From: Zoogloea sp.
Lineage (GTDB): Bacteria; Pseudomonadota; Gammaproteobacteria; Burkholderiales; Rhodocyclaceae
Direction: 5' to 3'
DNA: 11,718 bases
NCBI GenBank assembly: GCA_016790385.1
Contig: JAEUNV010000517.1
Location: 1-11,718 of the forward strand
In this document: positions 1-6,352 of the stretch, in pieces
How positions within the stretch are numbered: the stretch's first letter is position 1
Layout of the letters: each line of letters opens with the position of its first letter
Made by a program: the position numbers and the translations under genes
Notes under the pieces: model-generated
What the model saw: the letters and a program-made list of their open reading frames with translations, nothing else
The model's database searches: none
Told to the model about the DNA's origin: nothing

Positions 1-193
1 CAGGGACTCCGGCCCGATCGGCGGAATGGATCTCGGCGTATTCGCCCTCGGCACCCATCCGATGAAGAGCGTCAAGAAAGGCGCCGGCGATGTGGACATC
101 CCGGTCACTTTCGGAGGTGTAACTTTTGTCACGGGCAATCATCTCTACGCAGATGAGGACGGCGTGATCGTCTCCGAGCTTCCGCTGGTGTAA
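1..193 (+). CDS. rraA: RraA family protein (regulator of RNase E activity), C-terminal 63 residues
   Basis: The frame beginning at base 2 is open to a TAA at 191-193 and enters from outside the window. The readable 63 residues contain VTFGGVTFVTGNHLYADEDG, which closely matches the C-terminal end of E. coli RraA (VNFGGVTFFSGDHLYAD). RraA proteins form ring-shaped trimers that bind RNase E and inhibit RNA decay in enterobacteria. Many homologues outside that group are annotated as 4-hydroxy-4-methyl-2-oxoglutarate aldolases of the same fold. The metal and substrate residues (G-x20-R-x-D) lie upstream of the window, so the two roles cannot be separated here. The gene is codirectional with aceA but separated by 305 bp that carries its own promoter, so I infer an independent transcript. 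A weak CCGC/GCGG hairpin at 209-222 is not convincing as its terminator. Confidence 0.85.
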   Translation, partial: RDSGPIGGMDLGVFALGTHPMKSVKKGAGDVDIPVTFGGVTFVTGNHLYADEDGVIVSELPLV

Positions 194-303
194 GCTGGAC
201 CGAAAACACCGCAGCGCAGCGGCTGTTCGTTTCATAATCGCCGACAACATTTCACAATGCAAAAAAATATAACCAAAGTGTTGTTTTTGTTATAAAAATA
301 ATT

Positions 304-322
304 TCTTATATCTTATATAAGA
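304..322. promoter_or_regulatory. Tandem TCTTATAT repeat and 12-bp palindrome, candidate operator of aceA
   Basis: TCTTATAT occurs at 304-311 and again at 311-318. The second copy is part of the perfect palindrome TCTTATATAAGA (311-322). It ends 4 bp before the candidate -35 hexamer of the aceA promoter, a usual position for an activator site, or a repressor site overlapping an UP element. The binding protein is unknown. Confidence 0.4.
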
Positions 323-326
323 CTTG

Positions 327-355
327 TTGCTGCCATGCAAAATCCTGCCTATACT
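327..355 (+). promoter_or_regulatory. Candidate sigma70 promoter of aceA
   Basis: TTGCTG (327-332) and TATACT (350-355) are separated by exactly 17 bp and match the -35 and -10 consensus well. The predicted transcript would start near 362, giving a leader of about 137 nt before the aceA ATG. The promoter sits directly downstream of the AT-rich block and palindrome. Confidence 0.6.
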
Positions 356-376
356 CTCATCCACTGACCGGGCTCT

Positions 377-402
377 CCGGGAAGGCCCAAAAGGGCCTCC
401 GG
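377..402 (+). other. Hairpin in the predicted aceA leader
   Basis: AGGCCC (383-388) pairs with GGGCCT (393-398) around an AAAA loop. With small bulges, CCGGG (377-381) pairs with CCGG (399-402). No T tract follows, so it does not look like an intrinsic terminator. It would fold about 15 nt into the predicted aceA mRNA and might stabilise the 5' end. Confidence 0.4.
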
Positions 403-498
403 GACCGGACAAATAGGCAGGAACAGGTCTCAACCCATCCCCCGGGCTGGACCGCTCCACCGGTTTCCCTCCCCTCCAACGTTAGTAAAGGATGTCGT

Positions 499-1800
499 AT
501 GTCTCTGACTCGCGAACAGCAAATCGCCGCCCTCGAAAAAGACTGGGCTGAAAACCCCCGCTGGAAAGGCATCAAGCGCGGTTACTCCGCTGCTGACGTC
601 GTCCGTCTGCGCGGCTCCTTCCAGGTCGAGCACACCCTGGCCCGTCGTGGCGCTGAAAAGCTGTGGGATCTGGTTAACAACACGCCTTACGTCAACTGTC
701 TCGGCGCTCTGACCGGCGGTCAGGCCGTTCAGCAAGCCAAGGCCGGCATCAAGGCCATCTACCTCTCCGGCTGGCAAGTGGCTGCCGACAACAACGAGTA
801 CGCGGCCATGTACCCGGATCAGTCCCTGTATCCGGTTGACTCCGTGCCCAAGGTTGTTGAGCGCATCAACAATGCCTTCAACCGCGCCGACGAGATCCAG
901 TGGTCGAAGAACATCAACAAGGGCGACGCTGGCTACGTTGAGTACCACCTGCCCATCGTTGCCGACGCTGAAGCCGGTTTCGGTGGCGTTCTGAACGCCT
1001 ACGAACTGATGAAGGCCATGATCCGCGCTGGCGCCGCCGGCGTGCACTGGGAAGACCAGCTGGCCTCCGTGAAGAAATGTGGCCACATGGGCGGCAAGGT
1101 GCTGGTCCCGACCACTGAAGCCGTTCAGAAGCTGATCGCTGCCCGTATGGCGGCCGACGTCTACGGCGTGCCGACCCTGGTGATCGCTCGTACCGACGCC
1201 GAAGCAGCTGACCTGCTGACCTCCGACTACGACGAAAACGACAAGCCCTTCCTGACCGGCGAGCGCACCGCCGAAGGCTTCTACAAGACCAAGAAGGGTC
1301 TTGACCAGGCCATCTCCCGCGCCATCGCCTACGCTGACTACGCCGACCTGGTGTGGTGCGAAACCGGCACGCCGGATCTGGAATTCGCCCGCAAGTTCGC
1401 GGAAGCCGTGCATGCCAAGCACCCGGGCAAGATGCTGGCCTACAACTGCTCGCCCTCCTTCAACTGGAAGAAGAACCTGGACGATGCCACCATCGCCAAG
1501 TTCCAGAAGGAGCTGGGTGCCATGGGCTACAAGTACCAGTTCATCACCCTGGCCGGCATTCACTCCATGTGGTACAACATGTTCGATCTGGCCCAGGACT
1601 ACGCCGCCCGTGGCATGTCCGCCTACGTCGAGAAGGTGCAGGAGCCCGAATTCGCTGCCCGTGATCGTGGCTACACCTTCGTGTCGCACCAGCAGGAAGT
1701 CGGCACCGGCTACTTCGACGATGTCACCACCGTGATCCAGGGTGGCAAGTCCTCCGTGACTGCCCTGACCGGCTCCACCGAAGAAGAGCAGTTCCACTAA
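499..1800 (+). CDS. aceA: Isocitrate lyase
   Basis: This 433-residue protein cleaves isocitrate to glyoxylate and succinate, the first step of the glyoxylate shunt used for growth on acetate, fatty acids and similar C2 substrates. It acts in the cytoplasm, usually as a homotetramer. The catalytic signature KKCGHMGGK is at residues 192-200, with active-site Cys194. [18 protein letters not shown] (66-83) and [10 protein letters not shown] (90-99) match the conserved N-terminal part of the family, and [10 protein letters not shown] is in the C-terminal half. Length is typical of the bacterial enzyme (E. coli 434). The ATG is supported by AAAGGA 6 nt upstream. Codon use strongly favours C- and G-ending codons plus GCT, GTT and CGT, which suggests high expression. 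Malate synthase is not in the window. The gene has its own promoter and terminator, so it is probably monocistronic. Confidence 0.97.
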   Translation: MSLTREQQIAALEKDWAENPRWKGIKRGYSAADVVRLRGSFQVEHTLARRGAEKLWDLVNNTPYVNCLGALTGGQAVQQAKAGIKAIYLSGWQVAADNNEYAAMYPDQSLYPVDSVPKVVERINNAFNRADEIQWSKNINKGDAGYVEYHLPIVADAEAGFGGVLNAYELMKAMIRAGAAGVHWEDQLASVKKCGHMGGKVLVPTTEAVQKLIAARMAADVYGVPTLVIARTDAEAADLLTSDYDENDKPFLTGERTAEGFYKTKKGLDQAISRAIAYADYADLVWCETGTPDLEFARKFAEAVHAKHPGKMLAYNCSPSFNWKKNLDDATIAKFQKELGAMGYKYQFITLAGIHSMWYNMFDLAQDYAARGMSAYVEKVQEPEFAARDRGYTFVSHQQEVGTGYFDDVTTVIQGGKSSVTALTGSTEEEQFH

Positions 1801-1843
1801 GACCCGGATCGCCGGTACCCCTCACCGGCACGCCTGGTTGATG

Positions 1844-1877
1844 AGCCCCCTCGGGTGAAAGCCCGAGGGGGCTTTTT
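1844..1877 (+). terminator. Intrinsic terminator of aceA
   Basis: The arms GCCCCCTCGGG (1845-1855) and CCCGAGGGGGC (1862-1872) form a perfect 11-bp GC-rich stem around a 6-nt loop. T5 (1873-1877) follows. It lies 44 nt after the aceA stop codon and is a textbook Rho-independent terminator. Confidence 0.93.
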
Positions 1878-1908
1878 CGCGCCTGCGTGTCGCGCCCCCA
1901 GCCTTCGG

Positions 1909-1914
1909 TAAAAT
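1909..1914 (+). promoter_or_regulatory. Candidate -10 box for the EamA transporter gene
   Basis: TAAAAT ends 28 nt before the ATG at 1943, just after the aceA terminator. No good -35 hexamer is visible at the expected distance. Similar boxes at the same distance precede rpiA and the PilZ gene in this window, which strengthens the call slightly. Confidence 0.35.
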
Positions 1915-1942
1915 ATCGAATTTCCGCCTGCGGCACCGCACC

Positions 1943-2806
1943 ATGCAATCCCTTTGGATGATCGTCGCCAGCCTGTTGTTTGCATGCATGGGCGTCTGCG
2001 TGAAACTCGGCTCGACCCATTTCTCCACGGGAGAGTTGGTGTTTTACCGCGGCCTTGTAGGCTTGTTGATGATGGTCGGACTGCTGCGCCTTCAGGGGGT
2101 TTCCTGCATGACACCCCACTGGCGCCTACAACTATCCCGCGGTGTTTCAGGCACCATCGCTCTGATGTGTTACTTCTTTGCCCTGGGTATCCTGCCCCTG
2201 GCCACTGCGGTGACGCTCAACTACACCTCGCCACTCTTCGTCGCCATGCTCCTCGCGTGGTGGTTTCGGGAGCAGGTAGGAAAGGCCCTGTTCGCTGCGG
2301 TCGCCCTTGGCTTCGCTGGCGTCGTCCTGCTCCTTCAGCCCACCCTTCGCCCCGAACAATGGCCTGGAGCCCTTGGCGGCCTGGGCTCGGGCCTGATTGC
2401 CAGCCTGGCCTACCTGAACGTCCGGGAACTCGGTCGCGCGGGCGAACCGGAGGCACGCACCGTCCTCTGGTTTTCGCTCATCACCAGCCTCGTCGGCCTG
2501 CCTTGGGCGCTCACCTCTGCCAGTCACCACACGGTCCGCCCGGAACACGCCGCCATTCTGCTCGGAGTCGGTGGATTCGGCGGATGCGCCCAACTTGCCA
2601 TGACGCGAGCCTATCGCTACGGCAAGACTATCGTGTCGGCCAACCTCGCCTACACCACCGTGATCTTCTCGAGTCTCTTTGGAGTCGCCTTGTGGGACGA
2701 ACACCTGCCATGGACCTCTATTCTGGCAATCCTGACCATCATTGCCAGCGGCGTACTTTTCTCCCTCGCATCACGGAAACCTACGCCAGCCCTGGAGTCC
2801 GATTGA
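1943..2806 (+). CDS. EamA/DMT family membrane transporter
   Basis: This 287-residue, highly hydrophobic protein has about ten predicted membrane helices arranged as two EamA repeats (roughly residues 3-131 and 143-278). This is the standard length and layout of the drug/metabolite transporter superfamily. PLATAVTLNYTSPLFVAMLLAWW in repeat 1 (described by its P-x-A-x-A-x-x-L pattern) and the related YGKTIVSANLAYTTVIFSSL in repeat 2 are the conserved fourth-helix regions. Such proteins move amino acids, nucleobases, drugs or other small metabolites across the inner membrane. The substrate cannot be read from sequence. The ATG lacks a clear Shine-Dalgarno sequence and lies in a GCACCATG context, but the helix begins immediately, so this start is plausible. 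The gene follows the aceA terminator and probably has its own promoter. Confidence 0.88.
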   Translation: MQSLWMIVASLLFACMGVCVKLGSTHFSTGELVFYRGLVGLLMMVGLLRLQGVSCMTPHWRLQLSRGVSGTIALMCYFFALGILPLATAVTLNYTSPLFVAMLLAWWFREQVGKALFAAVALGFAGVVLLLQPTLRPEQWPGALGGLGSGLIASLAYLNVRELGRAGEPEARTVLWFSLITSLVGLPWALTSASHHTVRPEHAAILLGVGGFGGCAQLAMTRAYRYGKTIVSANLAYTTVIFSSLFGVALWDEHLPWTSILAILTIIASGVLFSLASRKPTPALESD

Positions 2807-2866
2807 AGCAAGGGCGGCGCGGGACTACACTGACGCCGTCCAGTCAGTCCAGAAAGGAAGCACGCG

Positions 2867-3229
2867 ATGATCACCACCGACCACAAGGAAAAGCGGGTCA
2901 ACGTAACAGTAATGGGAGAGTTCACCCTTGCCGACTACAAGGAGTTCGAGGAGATCGTCAATTTCAAGGTCAAGTTCGAAGGCCCCGTCGACCTCCTTTT
3001 TGATCTCCGGGAAATGAGCGGCTTCACGGTGGACATGGCCCTTGAAGAGATCCGTTACGCGCGAGCCCACGCCCGCGACTTTGCCCGAATCGCCATCCTG
3101 ACCAAGGATCAATGGATCGCCTGGAGTGCCTGGCTGTCCCAGATGTTTGTCGATGCCGATGTCCGTGTCTTCGATGACACCGATGACGCCGAAGCATGGC
3201 TGGGCGGCATCGAGACCCCGGTAGCGTGA
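2867..3229 (+). CDS. SpoIIAA-like (STAS/SEC14-fold) small protein
   Basis: This 120-residue soluble protein resembles the SpoIIAA-like family (PF11964 type, distantly related to STAS anti-sigma antagonist domains). The pattern seen is a beta-strand with a VTVMGEFTLADYKEFEE start, then VDLLFDLREMSGFTVDMALEEI, then ARIAILTKDQW, and a C-terminal VRVFDDTDDAEAWLGG. The typical family ending of small-domain members is F-x-x-x-x-x-A-x-x-W-L. Function in this family is poorly known. No conserved phosphorylatable Ser of true SpoIIAA is obvious. GAAAGGAA at 2852-2859 is a good ribosome binding site 7 nt before the ATG. The next gene, the sulfurtransferase, starts 12 nt after the stop, so the two are likely cotranscribed and translationally linked. 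Confidence 0.75.
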   Translation: MITTDHKEKRVNVTVMGEFTLADYKEFEEIVNFKVKFEGPVDLLFDLREMSGFTVDMALEEIRYARAHARDFARIAILTKDQWIAWSAWLSQMFVDADVRVFDDTDDAEAWLGGIETPVA

Positions 3230-3241
3230 GGGTTCGAAACC

Positions 3242-4096
3242 GTGTCCATGACGTTTACCAGCCTGATTGGCGCCAAGGACCTTGCCCGTCTGTCCAATCC
3301 TGCCTGGCGTATCTTTGATTGCCGATTCAAGCTCGGCGAGCCCATGTTCGGCCGGGAGGCATACGCGTCGGGGCACATTCCCGGCGCATTCTTCCTCGAC
3401 CTCGAGGAAGATCTTTCGGGGCCCGTCAATGGCCGCAATGGACGCCACCCCCTGCCAACTGCGGAACTGCTGGCACAGAAGCTGGGCAGCCTGGGAGTGG
3501 GCGAACAGACCCAGGTGGTCGCCTACGACGACGTCGGCGGGATGTTCGCCGCCCGTCTGTGGTGGTTACTACGCTGGTTGGGACACGACAGCGTGGCGGT
3601 ACTTGATGGAGGATTGCAGGCCTGGACTTCAAGTGGACAGCCCCTGAGCCGCGACAGGCCGGAGCCGAGTGCCACCGCTTTCAGTTGCAAGCCCCGCCAC
3701 AGCATGAAAGTGGATGCCGACTACGTCTTGCACCATTTGAGTGGCACGGAAATGCAGCTCATCGACGCCCGCGCACCGGATCGCTTCAGGGGTGAAAATG
3801 AAACGCTTGACCCCGTCGGCGGGCATATACCGGGCGCGGTCAATCGCTTTTTCAAGGACAATCTCGGCCCGGACGGATGCTTCAAACAGGCATCGGAGCT
3901 TCAAGAAGACTTCGGCCGGATGCTCAAGGGCGGGAATGCGAGTAACGCAATCCTTCAGTGCGGCTCAGGAGTCACCGCATGCCACAACCTGCTGGCAATG
4001 AAAGTTGCGGGACTTGATGGAGCCCGTTTGTACGCAGGCTCATGGAGCGAGTGGTGCGCCGACCCAACCCGGCCGGTTGCAACCGGCCCGGCCTGA
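3242..4096 (+). CDS. sseA: 3-mercaptopyruvate sulfurtransferase (two-domain rhodanese)
   Basis: This 284-residue protein has two rhodanese domains: an inactive N-terminal one (about 8-135) with the CH2A-like ASGHIPGAFFLDLEEDLSG, and a catalytic C-terminal one (about 155-280). The active-site loop CGSGVTAC starts at Cys240. CGSGVT is characteristic of 3-mercaptopyruvate sulfurtransferase, whereas thiosulfate sulfurtransferase carries CRKGVT. The enzyme transfers sulfur from 3-mercaptopyruvate to a thiol or cyanide, giving pyruvate. The GTG at 3242 is preferred because GAGGG at 3228-3232 lies 9 nt upstream. The ATG at 3248 is an alternative, but its spacing of 15 nt is too long. The Shine-Dalgarno sequence overlaps the stop codon of the SpoIIAA-like gene, which suggests coupling. 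The 3' end is convergent with the YidB-family gene, only 21 bp away. Confidence 0.9.
   Translation: MSMTFTSLIGAKDLARLSNPAWRIFDCRFKLGEPMFGREAYASGHIPGAFFLDLEEDLSGPVNGRNGRHPLPTAELLAQKLGSLGVGEQTQVVAYDDVGGMFAARLWWLLRWLGHDSVAVLDGGLQAWTSSGQPLSRDRPEPSATAFSCKPRHSMKVDADYVLHHLSGTEMQLIDARAPDRFRGENETLDPVGGHIPGAVNRFFKDNLGPDGCFKQASELQEDFGRMLKGGNASNAILQCGSGVTACHNLLAMKVAGLDGARLYAGSWSEWCADPTRPVATGPA
4071..4088. repeat. Perfect 18-bp palindrome at the sseA 3' end
   Basis: GGCCGGTTGCAACCGGCC reads identically on both strands and covers codons just before the sseA stop. No T tract follows on either strand. It could act as a Rho-dependent stop, an mRNA 3' stabiliser or a protein site between two convergent genes. 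It encodes VATGP near the variable C-terminus, so the protein puts little constraint on the sequence. Confidence 0.5.
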
Positions 4097-4117
4097 GCGC
4101 ACCTCCCCCATCTGCGA

Positions 4118-4549
4118 TCAAGCCTTGCCGAGCAGGCTTCCCAGCACAGACGACAAATTCTGCCCGAGCAAATCACCCCCAGCTTCAGGCAACTGGCCAT
4201 TCGGGGTCAGGCCATCGATAACCTGGGGCAGCAACTGGGCAAGCTGCCCCGCGACCTGCTCCTGCGGCAAGCCGAGTTGGGCGGCCATATCGCCCAGTCC
4301 ATCAACCCCGCCAAGCGCCTGCCCGAGCTGCTCGGCACTGATCGGCAGATTCTGGCCTGTCCCCACCCACGACGACACCTGATCCCCCAGACCGGCCTGA
4401 TGGAGTTTGGAAAGAAGACCTCCCAACCCACCTTCACTGTTCTGGATCAGATTCAACACAAGTTGTAGCAGAGGTGACTGACCACCACCTTGTGCTCCCC
4501 CTGCCAACGAACCCAGAACCTGTCCTGCAAGTTGATCAAGCAAACCCAT
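4118..4549 (-). CDS. yidB: YidB family protein (DUF937)
   Basis: This 143-residue, Gly/Leu/Gln-rich protein resembles E. coli YidB (DUF937). Shared features are the MGLLDQL start, the GGLGGLLSKLHQAGLGDQVSSWVG stretch (around residues 40-63), ISAEQLGQALG (70-80) and AQLLPQVIDGLTPNGQLP (104-121). Function is unknown. No signal peptide or membrane helix is evident. GGAGG lies 6 nt before the ATG at 4549-4547. A second, out-of-frame ATG 4 nt upstream (4553-4551) opens a five-codon reading frame ending in TGA inside the gene. The gene is convergent with sseA and divergent from rpiA, so it forms its own transcription unit. The symbol is given by family resemblance only. Confidence 0.85.
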   Translation of the reverse strand: MGLLDQLAGQVLGSLAGGAQGGGQSPLLQLVLNLIQNSEGGLGGLLSKLHQAGLGDQVSSWVGTGQNLPISAEQLGQALGGVDGLGDMAAQLGLPQEQVAGQLAQLLPQVIDGLTPNGQLPEAGGDLLGQNLSSVLGSLLGKA

Positions 4550-4572
4550 ACATTGCCTCCAGTCAAAAGGAC

Positions 4573-4592
4573 GATCCGGCGCAATCCGGATC
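4573..4592. repeat. Inverted repeat in the yidB 5' region
   Basis: GATCCGG (4573-4579) and CCGGATC (4586-4592) are a perfect 7-bp inverted repeat around a 6-nt spacer. They lie 24-43 nt before the yidB start on the minus strand. It could be an operator or a leader hairpin. The remaining bases to rpiA (4593-4739) show no gene I can support. Confidence 0.35.
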
Positions 4593-4739
4593 GGATATCC
4601 AATTCCGCTACCACCTTCACCGAGCGGACCACCTCACAAAATGCCTGATTGCTACGCGCGGCAGGATCATTCACTCTACCCTCAGGTCACGATCCTAGCT
4701 GAGTCATTCGCAGAATCAGCCCACTTTGTGCGGCCCGGT

Positions 4740-4745
4740 TAGAAT
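4740..4745 (+). promoter_or_regulatory. Candidate -10 box for rpiA
   Basis: TAGAAT ends 30 nt before the rpiA ATG. No convincing -35 hexamer is present 16-18 bp upstream. The leader would be short, with no strong Shine-Dalgarno sequence and a CACCACCATG start context. Confidence 0.4.
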
Positions 4746-4775
4746 TTAATCTTTTTTGCAGCGGGCGACACCACC

Positions 4776-5438
4776 ATGACCCAGGACGAACTCAAGCAAC
4801 AGGCCGCACTGCGCGCCCTCGACTATGTGATCGACGGCGAGATCGTCGGCGTGGGCACAGGTTCAACTGCCAATTACTTCATCGACGGGCTGGCCACGAT
4901 GAAGGATCGTATCGCGGGTGCAGTCGCCTCGTCGGAAGCGTCGGCCCGCCGCCTGAGCAGCCATGGCATCCGTCTCCTGGATATGAATGAAGTCGAATCC
5001 CTCCCCGTCTATGTCGACGGTGCTGACGAGATCGATGCCTCACTGTCCATGATCAAAGGCGGTGGCGGCGCCCAAACGCGGGAGAAAATCGTCGCCGCGG
5101 TGGCACGGACGTTTGTCTGCATCTGCGACGCGAGCAAGAAAGTCGAGCGTCTCGGCCGCTTCCCCCTCCCCGTGGAAGTGATACCGATGGCCCGAGCGCA
5201 AGTCTCACGAGAATTGATCCGGCTGGGCGGCCGGCCGATACCGAGGGAAGGCTTCGTCACTGACAATGGAAACCTGATTCTTGATGTTCATGGCCTGGAC
5301 ATCAGCGACCCGACAGGCCTGGAAATCACCATCGACGGAATCGTTGGAGTCGTCACCAGCGGCCTCTTTGCCAAACGAGGAGCGGACATTCTGCTACTGG
5401 CGACGCCCGAGGGCGTGGTCACCTATGGTCGCACTTGA
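4776..5438 (+). CDS. rpiA: Ribose-5-phosphate isomerase A
   Basis: This 220-residue cytoplasmic enzyme interconverts ribose 5-phosphate and ribulose 5-phosphate in the non-oxidative pentose phosphate pathway. [13 protein letters not shown] (25-37) is the phosphate-binding loop. DGADEID (81-87) carries the conserved active-site aspartates, and [11 protein letters not shown] (94-104) holds Lys94 and the catalytic base Glu103. Length equals that of E. coli RpiA (219). The ATG follows a short leader with only a weak GCGGGCGA ribosome binding site, but the [11 protein letters not shown] start matches family N-termini. phoU follows after 66 bp on the same strand, so cotranscription is possible, although an inverted repeat lies between them. 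Confidence 0.96.
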   Translation: MTQDELKQQAALRALDYVIDGEIVGVGTGSTANYFIDGLATMKDRIAGAVASSEASARRLSSHGIRLLDMNEVESLPVYVDGADEIDASLSMIKGGGGAQTREKIVAAVARTFVCICDASKKVERLGRFPLPVEVIPMARAQVSRELIRLGGRPIPREGFVTDNGNLILDVHGLDISDPTGLEITIDGIVGVVTSGLFAKRGADILLLATPEGVVTYGRT

Positions 5439-5443
5439 AACAA

Positions 5444-5477
5444 AATCGTCATGTTGCGCTGCTAGGCTTTGACGATT
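5444..5477. repeat. Inverted repeat between rpiA and phoU
   Basis: AATCGTCA (5444-5451) and TGACGATT (5470-5477) are perfect 8-bp arms separated by 18 bp, within the 66-bp gap. No T tract follows, so it is not an obvious terminator. It may be an operator for phoU. It is not a recognisable PhoB box, which is a direct repeat of CTGTCAT-like units. Confidence 0.45.
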
Positions 5478-5504
5478 ACACACCCTTTCCAACAGGATCT
5501 CCCC

Positions 5505-6203
5505 ATGAACGAGCACACCTCCAAGAAGTTTGACGCAGAACTGGAAGGTATCCGCACCCGGGTTCTGCAAATGGGTGGCATGGTCGAACTGCAGATTGTG
5601 AAGGCCATGGAAGGTCTCTCTGAAGGAGATCTGCTGCTGATTGACCAGGTCATCGAGAACGACAACCGGGTCAACCACCTGGAAATTGAACTGGATGAAG
5701 CTTGCAATCAGGTCATCGCCAAACGCCAGCCCACCGCGGTTGATCTGCGCATGATCAGCACGGTTCAGAAAACCATCACCGATCTCGAGCGGATCGGAGA
5801 CGAAGCGAAGAAGATCGCCAAGACGGCAAAGCAACTCCACACCGCCGGGTCCGCCTTCACCCCCCAGATCCGCCTCGCCCACATTGCCGATGCCGTGGTC
5901 GACATGCTGCGCACCTCCTTGGATGCCTATGCCCGCCTGGACACGATCGCGGCGGCCCAGGTCGTCCGGCAGGACAAGGAAGTGGATGCCGAATTCAAGG
6001 GCATCATGCGGCAACTGATCACCTACATGATGGAAGACCCGCGCACCATCTCCCAATCCATCGAACTCATGTTTGTGGCCAAGTCGGTCGAGCGTATTGG
6101 CGACCACGCCAAGAATATCGCCGAGTACTTGGTCTATATGGTCAAGGGCCGCGACGTGCGCCACACAAGCCTTGAGGAAATCGAGCGCGAAGCAACTCGC
6201 TGA
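5505..6203 (+). CDS. phoU: Phosphate signalling regulator PhoU
   Basis: This 232-residue all-helical protein has two PhoU three-helix repeats. The metal-binding signatures are ERIGDEAKKIA (95-105) and ERIGDHAKNIAEYLVYMVKG (196-215). PhoU represses the Pho regulon when phosphate is sufficient by linking the PstSCAB transporter to the PhoR kinase, and limits phosphate uptake. Its ATG at 5505 has AGGA at 5494-5497 with 7-nt spacing. A TTG 36 nt upstream in the same frame is less likely. Usual partners pstSCAB, phoB and phoR are absent here. The neighbour is rpiA, so phoU is separated from the transporter operon, at least on the left side. A 10-bp-stem hairpin follows the stop. Confidence 0.95.
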   Translation: MNEHTSKKFDAELEGIRTRVLQMGGMVELQIVKAMEGLSEGDLLLIDQVIENDNRVNHLEIELDEACNQVIAKRQPTAVDLRMISTVQKTITDLERIGDEAKKIAKTAKQLHTAGSAFTPQIRLAHIADAVVDMLRTSLDAYARLDTIAAAQVVRQDKEVDAEFKGIMRQLITYMMEDPRTISQSIELMFVAKSVERIGDHAKNIAEYLVYMVKGRDVRHTSLEEIEREATR

Positions 6204-6217
6204 TCTGCCTCCACGCG

Positions 6218-6242
6218 CCGGGAGGCGTCAAGCGTCTCCCGG
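6218..6242 (+). terminator. Strong hairpin after phoU, possible terminator
   Basis: CCGGGAGGCG (6218-6227) pairs with CGTCTCCCGG (6233-6242) through ten pairs, one of them a G-T wobble, around a TCAAG loop. It lies 14 nt after the phoU stop. The following bases are not T-rich, so classical intrinsic termination is doubtful. 3'-end stabilisation or Rho-assisted termination are alternatives. Confidence 0.4.
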
Positions 6243-6311
6243 TCAAGGCCCATCCCTCATCTTCACCCGGCATCAGGCCTACGGCTGCTCCGGCAGCCCA
6301 TGCGAGGCTGA

Positions 6312-6317
6312 TAGAAT
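6312..6317 (+). promoter_or_regulatory. Candidate -10 box for the PilZ gene
   Basis: TAGAAT ends 35 nt before the ATG at 6353. The -35 region is not recognisable. It contains a small hairpin, GGCTGC/GCAGCC at 6283-6298, instead. No FliA-type (GCCGATAA) or sigma54 site is visible. Confidence 0.35.
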
Positions 6318-6352
6318 CGTGCCCATCATCCGATTCGGACGCCGCCGCCACC

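Larger units (their letters stand above)
194..498 (+). other. Intergenic control region upstream of aceA
   Basis: This 305-bp stretch has no plausible gene. Bases 250-325 are strikingly AT-rich against GC-rich neighbours. The octamer ATGCAAAA occurs at 257-264 and again at 335-342, flanking the AT-rich block. A tandem TCTTATAT repeat and a 12-bp palindrome lie at 304-322, a sigma70-type promoter at 327-355 and a GC-rich hairpin at 377-402. A Shine-Dalgarno AAAGGA at 487-492 precedes the aceA start by 6 nt. The arrangement suggests that aceA is tightly regulated. Isocitrate lyase genes usually are, by carbon source, but the regulator cannot be named from the sequence. Confidence 0.6.

Noticed and set aside
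209..222. CCGC/GCGG hairpin after rraA as a terminator
   Set aside because: It has only four base pairs and a poor T tract, too weak to call.
430..1797. 455-residue open frame antisense to aceA
   Set aside because: It mirrors aceA almost exactly and is Gly/Val/His-rich with no recognisable domain. It arises from the strong codon bias of aceA.
1954..3003. 349-residue frame overlapping the EamA gene and the SpoIIAA-like gene
   Set aside because: It overlaps two well-supported genes in another frame, is rich in Arg, Pro and His, and has no domain. It is typical of out-of-frame high-GC sequence.
4453..4674. 73-residue minus-strand frame upstream of and overlapping yidB
   Set aside because: It overlaps the YidB start, has no Shine-Dalgarno sequence and shows no similarity I recognise.
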